From positions 1 through 34,544 of the forward strand of contig NZ_SMOA01000049.1 in assembly GCF_004353985.1 (NCBI RefSeq): 34,544 nucleotides of DNA, given 5' to 3'. Both the position numbers and the translations under genes were made by a program. The notes below the pieces were generated by a model. The model was not told the origin of the DNA. It saw nothing but the letters and a program-made list of their open reading frames with translations, and made no database searches. This DNA comes from Paracraurococcus ruber (lineage in GTDB: Bacteria > Pseudomonadota > Alphaproteobacteria > Acetobacterales > Acetobacteraceae). Below are positions 1-6,818 of the stretch, one piece after another (positions within the stretch are counted from its first letter, which is position 1; each line of letters begins with the position of its first letter).

Positions 1-507
1 CAGCGCCAGCCGCGCCGCCGCCGCGGCCCCGCCGGCATCGCCCGCCTCCCGCCGCGCATGCGCGAGCGCCAGGGCAGGCTCCGCCGCCTCCGGCTGCAGG
101 GCCATGGCCCGTTCCAGCGGCGGCAGGGCCGCAAGCGGGTCGCCCAGGGCACTGAGCGCCTGGCCGAGGTTGCGCAGCGTCACCGCATCCTCCGGCCGGC
201 GGGCCAGGGCGGCGCGGAAGGCGACCACCGCCTCGGCGGTGCGGCCGGCCTCGGCCAGGGCGGCGCCGCGATTCGCCAGGAAGACCGGCTCCTCCGGCGC
301 CACGGCCAGGGCGCGTTCGGTGTGGCGCAGCGCGCCGGCGGCATCGCCGCGCTGCCGCGCCAGCACGCCCAGCAGGTTGTGCGCATTGGCGTCGTCCGGC
401 CGGCGCCTGAGCACCTGCCGGTACAGCGCCTCCGCCGCCGCCCAGTCGCCCTGGGCATGGCGGGCGGCGCCGTCGCGGAGCAGGGCGGCGGGATCGGGGG
501 CAGGCAT
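1..507 (-). CDS. TPR repeat protein, N-terminal part, cut by window edge
   Basis: The reading frame is open from an ATG at 507 to the window edge, giving 169 residues with no stop. It is built of alanine-rich 34-residue helical repeats typical of tetratricopeptide repeats: a G-x-x-x-x-A-L-Y pattern near residues 20-32, then N-A-H-N-L-L-G-V-L-A near 43-52, and further units with the Leu/Gly/Ala/Pro spacing expected of TPRs. Such repeats bind other proteins or form the N-terminal part of glycosyltransferases and sulfotransferases. The C-terminal domain that would tell these apart lies outside the window. It points away from the nepR-like gene, with a 133-base spacer between them. The TPR assignment is firm and the function is open. 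Confidence 0.8.
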   Translation of the reverse strand, partial: MPAPDPAALLRDGAARHAQGDWAAAEALYRQVLRRRPDDANAHNLLGVLARQRGDAAGALRHTERALAVAPEEPVFLANRGAALAEAGRTAEAVVAFRAALARRPEDAVTLRNLGQALSALGDPLAALPPLERAMALQPEAAEPALALAHARREAGDAGGAAAAARLAL

Positions 508-640
508 CGCCGCACTCTGCCCAGCGCCGCGGCGCCGGCGCAATGGGATGAGGCTCACGCCTCCAGAACCTGTGCTTGCGTGACAATCAGCACATCTCTA
601 CCTTTACGCACATCCCCGCTGGGCTGGAGCCCATCCCCCC

Positions 641-904
641 ATGTCCTCCCCCTTCCCGGACGAGAGCCCCGCCGGGCCGTCCCGCGAACTCGCGCCCGCG
701 GAACCACCGGCCGTGACCGGCATTGGTCACGGAATGCGGAATGCAATGCTCGAATCCCCCTATGACGAGGCGATGCCGGAGTCGGAGGCGACGCCGGAAT
801 TCGATGCCTGGCTGCGGCTGCACCTGGGCGGGCTGCATGCCGGGGTGCTGGCCGAACCCGTGCCGCAGCGGTTCCTGCAATTGCTGCGGCTGCTGCCAGG
901 CTGA
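641..904 (+). CDS. nepR: NepR-like anti-sigma factor (general stress response)
   Basis: The C-terminal 40 residues match the NepR core: an amphipathic helix (F-D-A-W-L-R-L-H-L-G-G-L), then V-L-A-E-P-V-P-Q-R-F-L-Q-L-L-R-L-L, the 'EPVPxRFLxLLxxL' signature of NepR proteins. In alphaproteobacteria NepR binds and holds the EcfG sigma factor until phosphorylated PhyR captures NepR. An EcfG-like sigma gene lies 620 bases away on the other strand, which supports the call. The start is uncertain. ATG 641 gives 87 residues with a disordered Pro/Ala/Glu-rich head. ATG 734 and ATG 746 would give 56 or 52 residues, closer to the usual NepR size, and 746 has a weak CGGA in front. No phyR is visible in the window. 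Confidence 0.72.
   Translation: MSSPFPDESPAGPSRELAPAEPPAVTGIGHGMRNAMLESPYDEAMPESEATPEFDAWLRLHLGGLHAGVLAEPVPQRFLQLLRLLPG
700..724 (+). promoter_or_regulatory. Possible EcfG-type promoter for nepR
   Basis: GGAAC (700-704), then 16 bases, then CATT (721-724). The EcfG promoter consensus is GGAAC-N16/17-CGTT, so one base is off. It would start a transcript near 731 and favour the shorter nepR starts (734 or 746). Chance matches with one mismatch are common, so this is only suggestive. Confidence 0.25.
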
Positions 905-1524
905 AGCCGCCCATCCTCGCGCCAGGCGCTCGGCGGCCGCGGCGCGGCAAGGGCGGCGGCCGCCGGTCCCGGGCCTTCGAGCCGTGATGGCCGGTGGCGA
1001 TCCCCGCGGGGCAAGGCGGCTGGCCTGGCCCGGGACGGGAGGTATGTTCGAGGAGGGCCTGCCGGCCCGTCCAGCCCGCGTGACCCGGGCCGCCCCCGTC
1101 CCGTGGCCCGCGCCAAGGCCGGGCCGCGGGCGATCAGCGCCGGCCCGGTGGCCAGCGACGCCCGGAAAGCCGCGGCCGCAAGGCCGGCGCCCCCGACCGC
1201 CGATACGCGCTCGATCCGGGCTCAGGAACGAAGGCTTCAGGAATGACGGGGGCCGCATCCGGCGTGCCGCGCAGGGTGGGGGCCACCGATGGATCGCCGG
1301 GGCTGCCATCGATGCTGGCGCCCTGATGGGCCGTGGCGGCCGCGCCGATACATGCGCGCCTGCGCCGCGAATCGGGCATGCGGGCGACGCGGCCGGCACC
1401 CCTGACGGCGGCCCGCCGCCCGCGCCGCCGTCAGGCCAGGAACGGCCGATGCTGGGCTGCCATGCCCCGCACCGGCGGCCTCGCCCTGCGCGACGGGCAC
1501 CGGCCGGCGATGCGCCGCGGAGCC
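905..1524. other. 620-base gap between the convergent nepR-like and ECF sigma genes
   Basis: No frame here looks like a protein. The open frames on both strands are Arg/Pro/Ala-rich, overlap each other, and have no recognisable motif or good ribosome site. The only clear structure is the inverted repeat at 1401-1435, annotated separately. In related genomes nepR and ecfG are often neighbours in one operon, so this spacer may be what remains of a rearrangement. Confidence 0.5.
1401..1435 (-). terminator. Hairpin downstream of the ECF sigma gene
   Basis: Perfect 11-base arms, CCTGACGGCGG (1401-1411) and CCGCCGTCAGG (1425-1435), enclose a 13-base loop. It lies about 90 bases past the sigma gene stop. 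There is no T run, so it is either a Rho-assisted terminator or an RNA-stabilising hairpin. Confidence 0.4.
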
Positions 1525-2058
1525 TCAGTCCTCGTCGCCCGCATCGCCGCCGCCCTTCGGTTCCAGCCCGACGCCGCGCCGCAAGGCTTCCCGCGCGCGG
1601 GAGAGGCGGGAGCGCAGGGTGCCCGCCGGCACGCCAAGCACCTTCGCCGCCTCGGCGTAGTCCAGCCCTTCCACCACCACGACCCACAGCGCCTCGCGAT
1701 GGATGGGCGGCAGGCGGCGGAAGGCGACGATCACGTCGCGCATCGCCTGCCGCTCCTCCTGCCCGCCGGAAATGGCCGCTTCCGGCATCGTCTCGGGCGA
1801 CAGGAAGGGGCTGCGCGCCGCCCGTCGCGCCGCCGCCGCCCGCGCATGCCGCAGGATGGTGAACAGCCAGGCGCGCAGGTTCGTGCCCGTCTGGAACTGC
1901 TCGCGCGCCGCGATGGCGCGCATCAGCGTTTCCTGCACGAGATCGTCGGCGGCATCCGCGTGCTTCACGAGCACGCGCGCGAACCGCCGCAGGCGCGGGA
2001 TCTCCGCGGCAACAGCGTTGGCGAAGGCGTCCGCCCCGGGCGCCCTGTCCTCTTCCAT
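1525..2058 (-). CDS. ECF RNA polymerase sigma factor, EcfG-like
   Basis: 177 residues, a normal size for an ECF sigma factor. Region 2 covers about residues 20-75, with R-R-F-A-R-V-L, the D-A-A-D-D-L-V-Q-E-T-L helix (2.1-2.2) and L-R-A-W-L-F-T-I-L-R (2.3-2.4) that contacts the -10 element. Region 4 covers about 113-161, with L-P-P-I-H-R-E-A-L and a helix-turn-helix (Y-A-E-A-A-K-V-L-G-V-P-A-G-T-L-R-S-R-L-S-R) for the -35 element. The linker is short and there is no C-terminal extension, as in EcfG. The start is ATG 2058; the upstream GGTCAGGT is a weak ribosome site. Paired with the NepR-like gene, it is best read as the general stress sigma factor or a paralogue. The sigma assignment is near certain, the EcfG subgroup likely. 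Confidence 0.88.
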   Translation of the reverse strand: MEEDRAPGADAFANAVAAEIPRLRRFARVLVKHADAADDLVQETLMRAIAAREQFQTGTNLRAWLFTILRHARAAAARRAARSPFLSPETMPEAAISGGQEERQAMRDVIVAFRRLPPIHREALWVVVVEGLDYAEAAKVLGVPAGTLRSRLSRAREALRRGVGLEPKGGGDAGDED

Positions 2059-2114
2059 ACCTGACCGGTGGCCCCTTCGGCGCTGCAATGTCGTAGCGGG
2101 CGACACTATCCGAA

Positions 2115-2195
2115 GCCCGCGCCCGGTTGGGCGCGGGCAGGCACACCCTTGCGTGTGACCCAAGCGCGGCGGCTGCACGCTTGCGTGCGGCAAGC
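2115..2195 (-). promoter_or_regulatory. Cluster of hairpins in the ECF sigma upstream region
   Basis: Three inverted repeats follow one another. The first is a perfect 10-bp stem GCCCGCGCCC/GGGCGCGGGC with loop GGTT (2115-2138). The second is CACAC/GTGTG (2142-2157). The third is GCACGC-TT-GCGTGC (2175-2188), which competes with an alternative stem GCTTG (2179-2183)/CAAGC (2191-2195). TTGCGTG occurs twice, 32 bases apart. The cluster lies 57-137 bases ahead of the sigma start, in the 345-base gap shared with the divergent cytolysin gene. No protein is visible in that gap. The cluster could act as operators, a leader structure or a terminator. Confidence 0.35.
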
Positions 2196-2307
2196 CCGGC
2201 GGCACCCGGCGTCGCGGCCTGTGCCGGCCCGCACAGCACGCGCGTCTGCCGCATCGCAGAAAGGCGAGCGCCTTCAGGCACTTGCCAGCGATGCTCCGAC
2301 CGCGGCA

Positions 2308-2325
2308 ACAAAATAAATGCATTCA
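2308..2325 (+). promoter_or_regulatory. AT-rich patch, candidate promoter of the cytolysin gene
   Basis: An isolated AT-rich run, AACAAAATAAATGCATTC, stands out in about 72% GC surroundings. It contains the palindrome AATGCATT (2316-2323) and lies about 80-95 bases ahead of the cytolysin start. It may be the melting region of a promoter, with TTGCCA at 2283-2288 as a poor -35 candidate. Confidence 0.3.
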
Positions 2326-2403
2326 TGCGGCAAGGCGAATTTGCGTACTTCTCCTCCCGTCCGGCGCGAGTGCCGGCATCCAGGACCCGCAGGAGAAACG
2401 CCC

Positions 2404-3801
2404 ATGTCGACCAGCGACATCGACAGCATCATCGCCGGCCTGAACTACGACCCGGCGCAGGTGCTCAGCGTGGTGCCGGACGGCACGACCACCACCCAGC
2501 CGGACCGGTCCCGCGTGCCGGGCAGCAATGCGGTGATCATCGCCACCACCCGACGGCACACCCTGCAGAAGAACCTGTCGGAGGTCGCGATCCTCAGCCC
2601 CTCCGCCGTCGCCTTCCCGGGCGCCCTGCTGCGCGCCGACCGCGCGCTGATGGACGGCACCCCGACGCCGATCGCCCTGCCGCGCGCCAAGGCGGTGCTG
2701 ACCATCGACCTGCCGGGCCTCGCCAACCCCTCCACCAGCATCGAGCCGAGCGAGTCCGCGGTGACCGCCTTCCTCAACGACCGGCTGGAGGCCTGGAACC
2801 GCCTGCCGCAATCGCAGGGCTACCGCAACGCGAACCGCACCTTCCTGAACGTCACCACCGCCTATTCCAAGCAGCAGGTCGCGCTCGACCTCGGCTTCGC
2901 CGCCAGCTGGGCCAGCGGCAATGCCTCCGCCCAGCTCGAAGTCTCGAGCAGCAGCGAGAAGTCGGTGGTGGTCTGCTACTACAAGCAGGTCTTCTACACC
3001 GTCAGCATGGATACCCCGGCGTCCCCCGGCGCGGTCTTCGCGCCCGACCTGCCGATGGACCGGGTGCGCGGCGCGATCCTGGCGGACCACCCGCCGGCCT
3101 ATGTCCGCAGCGTCGATTACGGCCGCATCCTGCTGGTGCGGATGGAGACGACGACGACCGACACCTCGGTCAACCTGCAGGGCGCCTTCAAGCAGGCGAC
3201 GCAGGGCGGCGTCACGGTCAGCGGCGACCTGAAGGCGAAGTACGACGCCATCCTGAAGAACGCGAATTTCACCGTCGTCGCCATCGGCGGCGGCACCGCC
3301 ACCACGACCGAGGTGTTCAACGGCGCCGCGCAGGGCGACCTGAAGGGGCTGCAGACCTATTTCGCCGCCGCCACCTACAGCCGCGACAATCCCGGCCTGC
3401 CCATCGCCTACACCGTGGCCTTCCTCAAGGACAACGCCTTCGCCAAGATGGGCTTCACCACCGACTACACGGAAACCGAATACGTCCGCTACCCGAACGG
3501 CTTCATCCGCTTCCACCACAGCGGCGCCTATGTGGCGAAATTCCACGCCACCTGGCAGGAGCCGACCGGCACCGGCCAGACCATCCCGCGCGCCTGGGAG
3601 TCCGGCAAGCAGACCGCCGGCTACGACCAGACGGTCAACATTCCCGGCGATGCGCAGAACCTGCGCCTGCGGGCGGAGGCGGCGACCGGCCTGGTGTGGA
3701 ATCCCTGGGGCGAGATCATGGACATCCACCTGGACGGTCCGAGCAACAAGACCTACCGGGTGACCGGCACGACGCTGAACCGCCACTGGGACAATGGCTG
3801 A
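2404..3801 (+). CDS. Cholesterol-dependent cytolysin homologue (thiol-activated cytolysin family)
   Basis: 465 residues that align in order along the whole pneumolysin/perfringolysin fold: L-N-Y-D near 13, Y/F-P-G-A-L-L (71-76), I-D-L-P-G-L-A (101-107), Y-Y-K-Q-V-F-Y-T-V-S (192-201), S-V-D-Y-G-R (236-241), G-G-G (295-297), L-P-I-A-Y-T-V-A-F-L-K-D-N (332-344) and H-S-G-A-Y-V-A (372-378). In family members these soluble monomers bind membrane cholesterol, form rings and open large pores. The Thr-Leu cholesterol-recognition pair is present (T457-L458). The undecapeptide counterpart at 426-436 keeps T-G-L, the first Trp and the last Trp, but has Ala for Cys, Pro for the middle Trp and Gly for Arg. 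No signal peptide is visible, as reported for the few Gram-negative members. Start ATG 2404 has AGGAG at a good distance; an upstream in-frame ATG (2317) has none. It stands alone between divergent and convergent neighbours. Confidence 0.93.
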   Translation: MSTSDIDSIIAGLNYDPAQVLSVVPDGTTTTQPDRSRVPGSNAVIIATTRRHTLQKNLSEVAILSPSAVAFPGALLRADRALMDGTPTPIALPRAKAVLTIDLPGLANPSTSIEPSESAVTAFLNDRLEAWNRLPQSQGYRNANRTFLNVTTAYSKQQVALDLGFAASWASGNASAQLEVSSSSEKSVVVCYYKQVFYTVSMDTPASPGAVFAPDLPMDRVRGAILADHPPAYVRSVDYGRILLVRMETTTTDTSVNLQGAFKQATQGGVTVSGDLKAKYDAILKNANFTVVAIGGGTATTTEVFNGAAQGDLKGLQTYFAAATYSRDNPGLPIAYTVAFLKDNAFAKMGFTTDYTETEYVRYPNGFIRFHHSGAYVAKFHATWQEPTGTGQTIPRAWESGKQTAGYDQTVNIPGDAQNLRLRAEAATGLVWNPWGEIMDIHLDGPSNKTYRVTGTTLNRHWDNG

Positions 3802-3806
3802 CCCGG

Positions 3807-3829
3807 CGGGGCGGGCATCGCCCGCCCCG
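3807..3829 (+). terminator. Hairpin behind the cytolysin gene
   Basis: A 10-bp GC stem CGGGGCGGGC/GCCCGCCCCG with the three-base loop ATC begins 6 bases after the stop codon. No T run follows, as is usual in very GC-rich genomes. Confidence 0.55.
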
Positions 3830-3999
3830 TCGCACGCGCGCGGCAGCGCGGGTCGCGCCGCGGGTCCCGCCGCGCGCTGGAACGGACTAGATGCAGGCGG
3901 CATCGCGGCACGACATCGCCGCGAGCCCGGCCCGCGCCCGGCCCGCGCAACCCGTCATCGCCGCGGGGGGCGCGGCCGGCCGCGGCCCGCCGATCATCG

Positions 4000-4013
4000 C
4001 CGGCGGCCGCCGG
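4000..4013 (-). terminator. Palindrome at the 3' end of fhs
   Basis: The perfect 14-base palindrome CCGGCGGCCGCCGG lies 2 bases past the fhs stop. A second perfect palindrome, CGCGGCCGGCCGCG, follows at 3971-3984. Together they may end fhs transcription. The rest of 3830-4015 shows nothing recognisable. Confidence 0.35.
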
Positions 4014-4015
4014 GA

Positions 4016-5686
4016 TCAGAACAGCCCGTCGATCCGCCCCTCGGCATCCAGGCCGATGGTCTCGGCCGCCGGGCGCCGCGGCAGGCCGGGCATCGTCATC
4101 ACGTCGCCGCAGATGGCCACCACGAAGCCGGCGCCGGCCGAAAGCCGCACCTCCCGCACCGGCAGCACATGCCCTTCCGGCGCGCCCAGCCGCGTCGGGT
4201 CGGCGCTGAAGCTGTACTGCGTCTTGGCGACGCAGACCGGGACATGGCCGAAGCCCATCTCCTCGAATTTCTTGAGGCGCGCCGCGGCCGCCGGCGGGAT
4301 CTGCACCTCCGCGGCGTGGTAGATCTCCCGCGCGATCACCCCCAGCTTGTCGGCCAGCGGCATCTCGGCCGGATAGAGCGGGCGGAACCGCGCATGCCCT
4401 TCCGACAGCAGCCGCTGCACCGCGCGGGCCAGGTCGGCGGCGCCGGCCGCGCCATCGCCCCAATGGGTGCAGAGGAAGGCCTCGGCGCCGATGCGCGCCA
4501 TGGCGTGCCGCACCGCGTCGATCTCGGCCGGCGTGTCGGTGGTGAACTTGTTCAGCGCCACCACCACCGGCAGGCCGAATTTCCGCATGTTCTCCACATG
4601 CCGGACCAAGTTGACCACGCCGCGCTCGATCGCCGCCACGTCCTCCCCGCCCAGCGCCGACTTCGCCACGCCGCCATGCATCTTGAGCGCCCGGCAGGTG
4701 GCCACCACCACCGCCAGGTCGGGCGTCAGGCCGGCGCTGCGGCACTTGATGTCGAGGAATTTCTCGGCGCCCAGATCGGCGCCGAACCCGGCTTCCGTCA
4801 CCACCACATCGGCGAGCGAGAGGCCGAGCGCGGTGGCCATGACGCTGTTGCAGCCATGCGCGATGTTGGCGAAGGGCCCGCCATGCACCAGGGCGGGGCT
4901 GCCTTCCAGCGTCTGCACCAGGTTCGGCGCGAGGGCGTCGCGCAGCAGCGCCGCCATGGCGCCATCCGCCTTCAGGTCGCGCGCGGTGATGCTGCGCCCG
5001 TCCCGCGTCTGCCCGACGATGATCCTGCCCAGCCGCGCCTGCAGGTCCGCGAGGTCGGAGGCGAGGCAGAAGATCGCCATCACCTCGCTCGCCACCGTGA
5101 TGTCGAAGCCGTCCTCGCGCGGGACGCCCTGCGAGGCGCCGCCCAGGCCGAGCACGAGATTGCGCAGGTTGCGGTCGTTCATGTCCATCGACCGCCGCCA
5201 GGACACCCGCCGCGGGTCGAGGCCGAGCTCGTTCCCCCAGTACAGGTGGTTGTCGAGCATGGCCGAGAGCAGGTTGTTGGCCGAGGTGATGGCGTGGAAG
5301 TCGCCGGTGAAATGGAGGTTGATGTCCTCCATCGGCCCGACCTGGGCGCGGCCGCCGCCCGTCGCGCCGCCCTTCACGCCGAAGCAGGGGCCGAGCGAGG
5401 GTTCCCGCAGGCAGATCATGGCCCGCGTGCCGATGGCGTTCAGCGCATCGCCCAGGCCGATGGTGGTGGTGGTCTTGCCCTCCCCCGCCGCGGTCGGGTT
5501 GATGCCGGTCACCAGCACCAGCTTGCCGCGCGGCTTCGCCGCCTGGCTGCGCAGGAAGTCGAGGCCGATCTTGGCCTTGTACTTGCCGTAGGGCTCCAGC
5601 GCCGTGTCCGGGATGCCGGCGCGGGCCGCGATGGCGCCGATGGGCTCGAGCGTCGCGGCACGCGCGATTTCCAGGTCCGTGGACAT
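4016..5686 (-). CDS. fhs: Formate--tetrahydrofolate ligase
   Basis: 556 residues, the usual length. The enzyme joins formate to tetrahydrofolate using ATP to give 10-formyl-THF, feeding one-carbon units to purine synthesis or allowing formate assimilation. The ATP-binding loop T-A-A-G-E-G-K-T lies at 65-72, preceded by L-V-L-V-T-G-I-N-P. Other family blocks are [45 protein letters not shown] and A-L-N-K-F-T-T-D-T. The N-terminus G-K-Y-K-A-K-I (34-40) is typical. Start ATG 5686 has GGGAGG about 10 bases upstream. The gene stands alone, divergent from the broken cupin gene, with no folD, mtd or serine-cycle genes beside it. Confidence 0.97.
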   Translation of the reverse strand: MSTDLEIARAATLEPIGAIAARAGIPDTALEPYGKYKAKIGLDFLRSQAAKPRGKLVLVTGINPTAAGEGKTTTTIGLGDALNAIGTRAMICLREPSLGPCFGVKGGATGGGRAQVGPMEDINLHFTGDFHAITSANNLLSAMLDNHLYWGNELGLDPRRVSWRRSMDMNDRNLRNLVLGLGGASQGVPREDGFDITVASEVMAIFCLASDLADLQARLGRIIVGQTRDGRSITARDLKADGAMAALLRDALAPNLVQTLEGSPALVHGGPFANIAHGCNSVMATALGLSLADVVVTEAGFGADLGAEKFLDIKCRSAGLTPDLAVVVATCRALKMHGGVAKSALGGEDVAAIERGVVNLVRHVENMRKFGLPVVVALNKFTTDTPAEIDAVRHAMARIGAEAFLCTHWGDGAAGAADLARAVQRLLSEGHARFRPLYPAEMPLADKLGVIAREIYHAAEVQIPPAAAARLKKFEEMGFGHVPVCVAKTQYSFSADPTRLGAPEGHVLPVREVRLSAGAGFVVAICGDVMTMPGLPRRPAAETIGLDAEGRIDGLF

Positions 5687-5877
5687 GCGCGGGCAGCCTC
5701 CCCCATCCGTTCCCGTTGCCGCAGCGTTACCGGAAGGCGCGGGTGGCAGCAAGCAACGGGCATGGACCCACCGGACGCGGCCGATGCCGCCGGCGCATCG
5801 CCACGGTTCCGGGCCGGCATTTCCGCCGCCCGCCGGCGGCGACGAGGATCGCCGCGCCATCCACGGGAGACCGCCGC

Positions 5878-6360
5878 ATGCCGCGCCCCATCCTCGCCGC
5901 CGGCCTCGCCATCGCCGCGGCCCTTGCCCTGTAGCTGCCCCTGGCCCCCGCCGCCCGGGCCGGCGCCTGCCCGGAGGAGCACAGGCTCGCGCAACCCCGC
6001 GCCGTGGAGGACGCGCCCGACGTGGCGACGCTGCGGGAGATCCTGGCGGTGGTCGACCTCAAGGGCTGGCGCGGCATGGGCGACTTCCTGCTGCGCACCC
6101 GCCGCCTGATCGTGCTGCCCGGCGGCATCGTGCCGACGCATGAGCATGACGACCGCCCTTCCATCGTCACCGTCATCGTCGGCGAGATCACCGAGCACAG
6201 CGCCTTCTGCGCCGTGCCCATCCTGCACCGGACCGGCGAGACGACGCCGGAATTCGGCGCCGGGCACAGGCACTGGTGGGAGAACCGGGGCAGCACGCCG
6301 GTCATCCTCATCTCCTCCGACGTCGTGCCGAACGGGATGATGAACGACCCGCATATGTGA
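5878..6360 (+). pseudogene. Exported cupin-domain protein interrupted by an amber codon in its signal peptide
   Basis: ATG 5878 has a good ribosome site (GGGAGA, 6 bases away) and begins a clear secretion signal, [22 protein letters not shown] at 5932-5934 then stops it. The same frame continues [11 protein letters not shown], an apparent signal-peptide end and cleavage site, and then a complete cupin to the stop at 6360. The cupin block is L-P-G-G-I-V-P-T-H-E-H-D-D-R-P, later H-W-W-E-N-R-G-S-T-P-V. Without the TAG the protein would be 160 residues. A start at GTG 6004 gives only a leaderless 118-residue piece and has no ribosome site. It is either a fresh nonsense mutation or a sequencing error. 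The substrate is unknown. Confidence 0.75.
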
Positions 6361-6448
6361 CGGCGGCGAGCCGAGGCCGCGGAGGGGGCCGGCCGGCGCC
6401 CGGGGGGATGGCCATGCAGCCGGGCGGGCCTTCGGCCGTTGAGGCCGC

Positions 6449-6697
6449 ATGGCCAGCCCCTGCATCGATATCTGCCGCTACGACGAGGCCACCGGCTGGT
6501 GCCTCGGCTGCGGGATGACCCGCAAGGACAAGAAGCACTGGAAGAAGGAGAAGGACCGACGCCCGGCGATCCGCGAGGCGCTGCCCGGCCGGCTGGACGC
6601 GCTGGCCACGGCCGGCCTGCCCACCGGCGCGGCGGCGAAGAAGCCGAAGAAGAAGGACCTGGACAGGGCGGCCGCCGCGGCCGTTGCCCGCGGGTGA
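6449..6697 (+). CDS. DUF1289 family protein
   Basis: 82 residues. The N-terminus S-P-C-I-D-I-C-R-Y-D-E-A-T-G-W-C-L-G-C-G-M-T is the DUF1289 signature, with four cysteines (C5, C9, C18, C21) spaced like a small metal or iron-sulfur site, followed by W and a Lys-rich stretch. The family is widespread in proteobacteria and has no settled function. The tail is a lysine-rich P-K-K-K-D-L-D segment of low complexity. Start ATG 6449 follows TTGAGGCCGC, so the GAGG is well placed. It lies 88 bases behind the broken cupin and ahead of ompW, but a regulated promoter separates it from ompW. Confidence 0.88.
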   Translation: MASPCIDICRYDEATGWCLGCGMTRKDKKHWKKEKDRRPAIREALPGRLDALATAGLPTGAAAKKPKKKDLDRAAAAAVARG

Positions 6698-6720
6698 CAG
6701 CATGGCGGCCGCCGGAATCG

Positions 6721-6734
6721 GTTTCATTCGAAAC
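6721..6734 (+). promoter_or_regulatory. Second dyad abutting the FNR box
   Basis: GTTTC-ATTC-GAAAC is a perfect 5-4-5 inverted repeat that ends one base before the FNR-type box begins. It has the same geometry as that box but a different sequence, so it may bind another dimeric regulator on the adjoining helix turns. Confidence 0.45.
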
Positions 6735-6748
6735 TTGATCCCGATCAA
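6735..6748 (+). promoter_or_regulatory. FNR/FixK-type binding site ahead of ompW
   Basis: TTGAT-CCCG-ATCAA matches the FNR/FixK/ANR consensus TTGAT-N4-ATCAA perfectly. Its centre is 77.5 bases before the ompW ATG. Placed at -41.5 (class II activation), it would put transcription start near 6783 and a -10 over TACTCC (6771-6776). In enteric bacteria ompW is a known FNR target, so oxygen-dependent control is likely here. Confidence 0.75.
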
Positions 6749-6818
6749 GGCCGCGTGACCAGGCCGCGCCTACTCCCGTTGCCGGCGCAACCCGCCGAGT
6801 GCAACGGAACACAGAGAC

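Noticed and set aside
1134-1500. Small minus-strand genes between nepR and the sigma gene
   Set aside because: The overlapping frames are Arg/Pro/Gly-rich, have no ribosome site, and look like GC artefacts.
3794-6109. A long open frame opposite fhs, and similar long open frames opposite most genes
   Set aside because: They are Arg/Pro/Ala/His-rich, have no motif or ribosome site, and lie over strongly conserved genes. High GC content keeps such frames open by chance.
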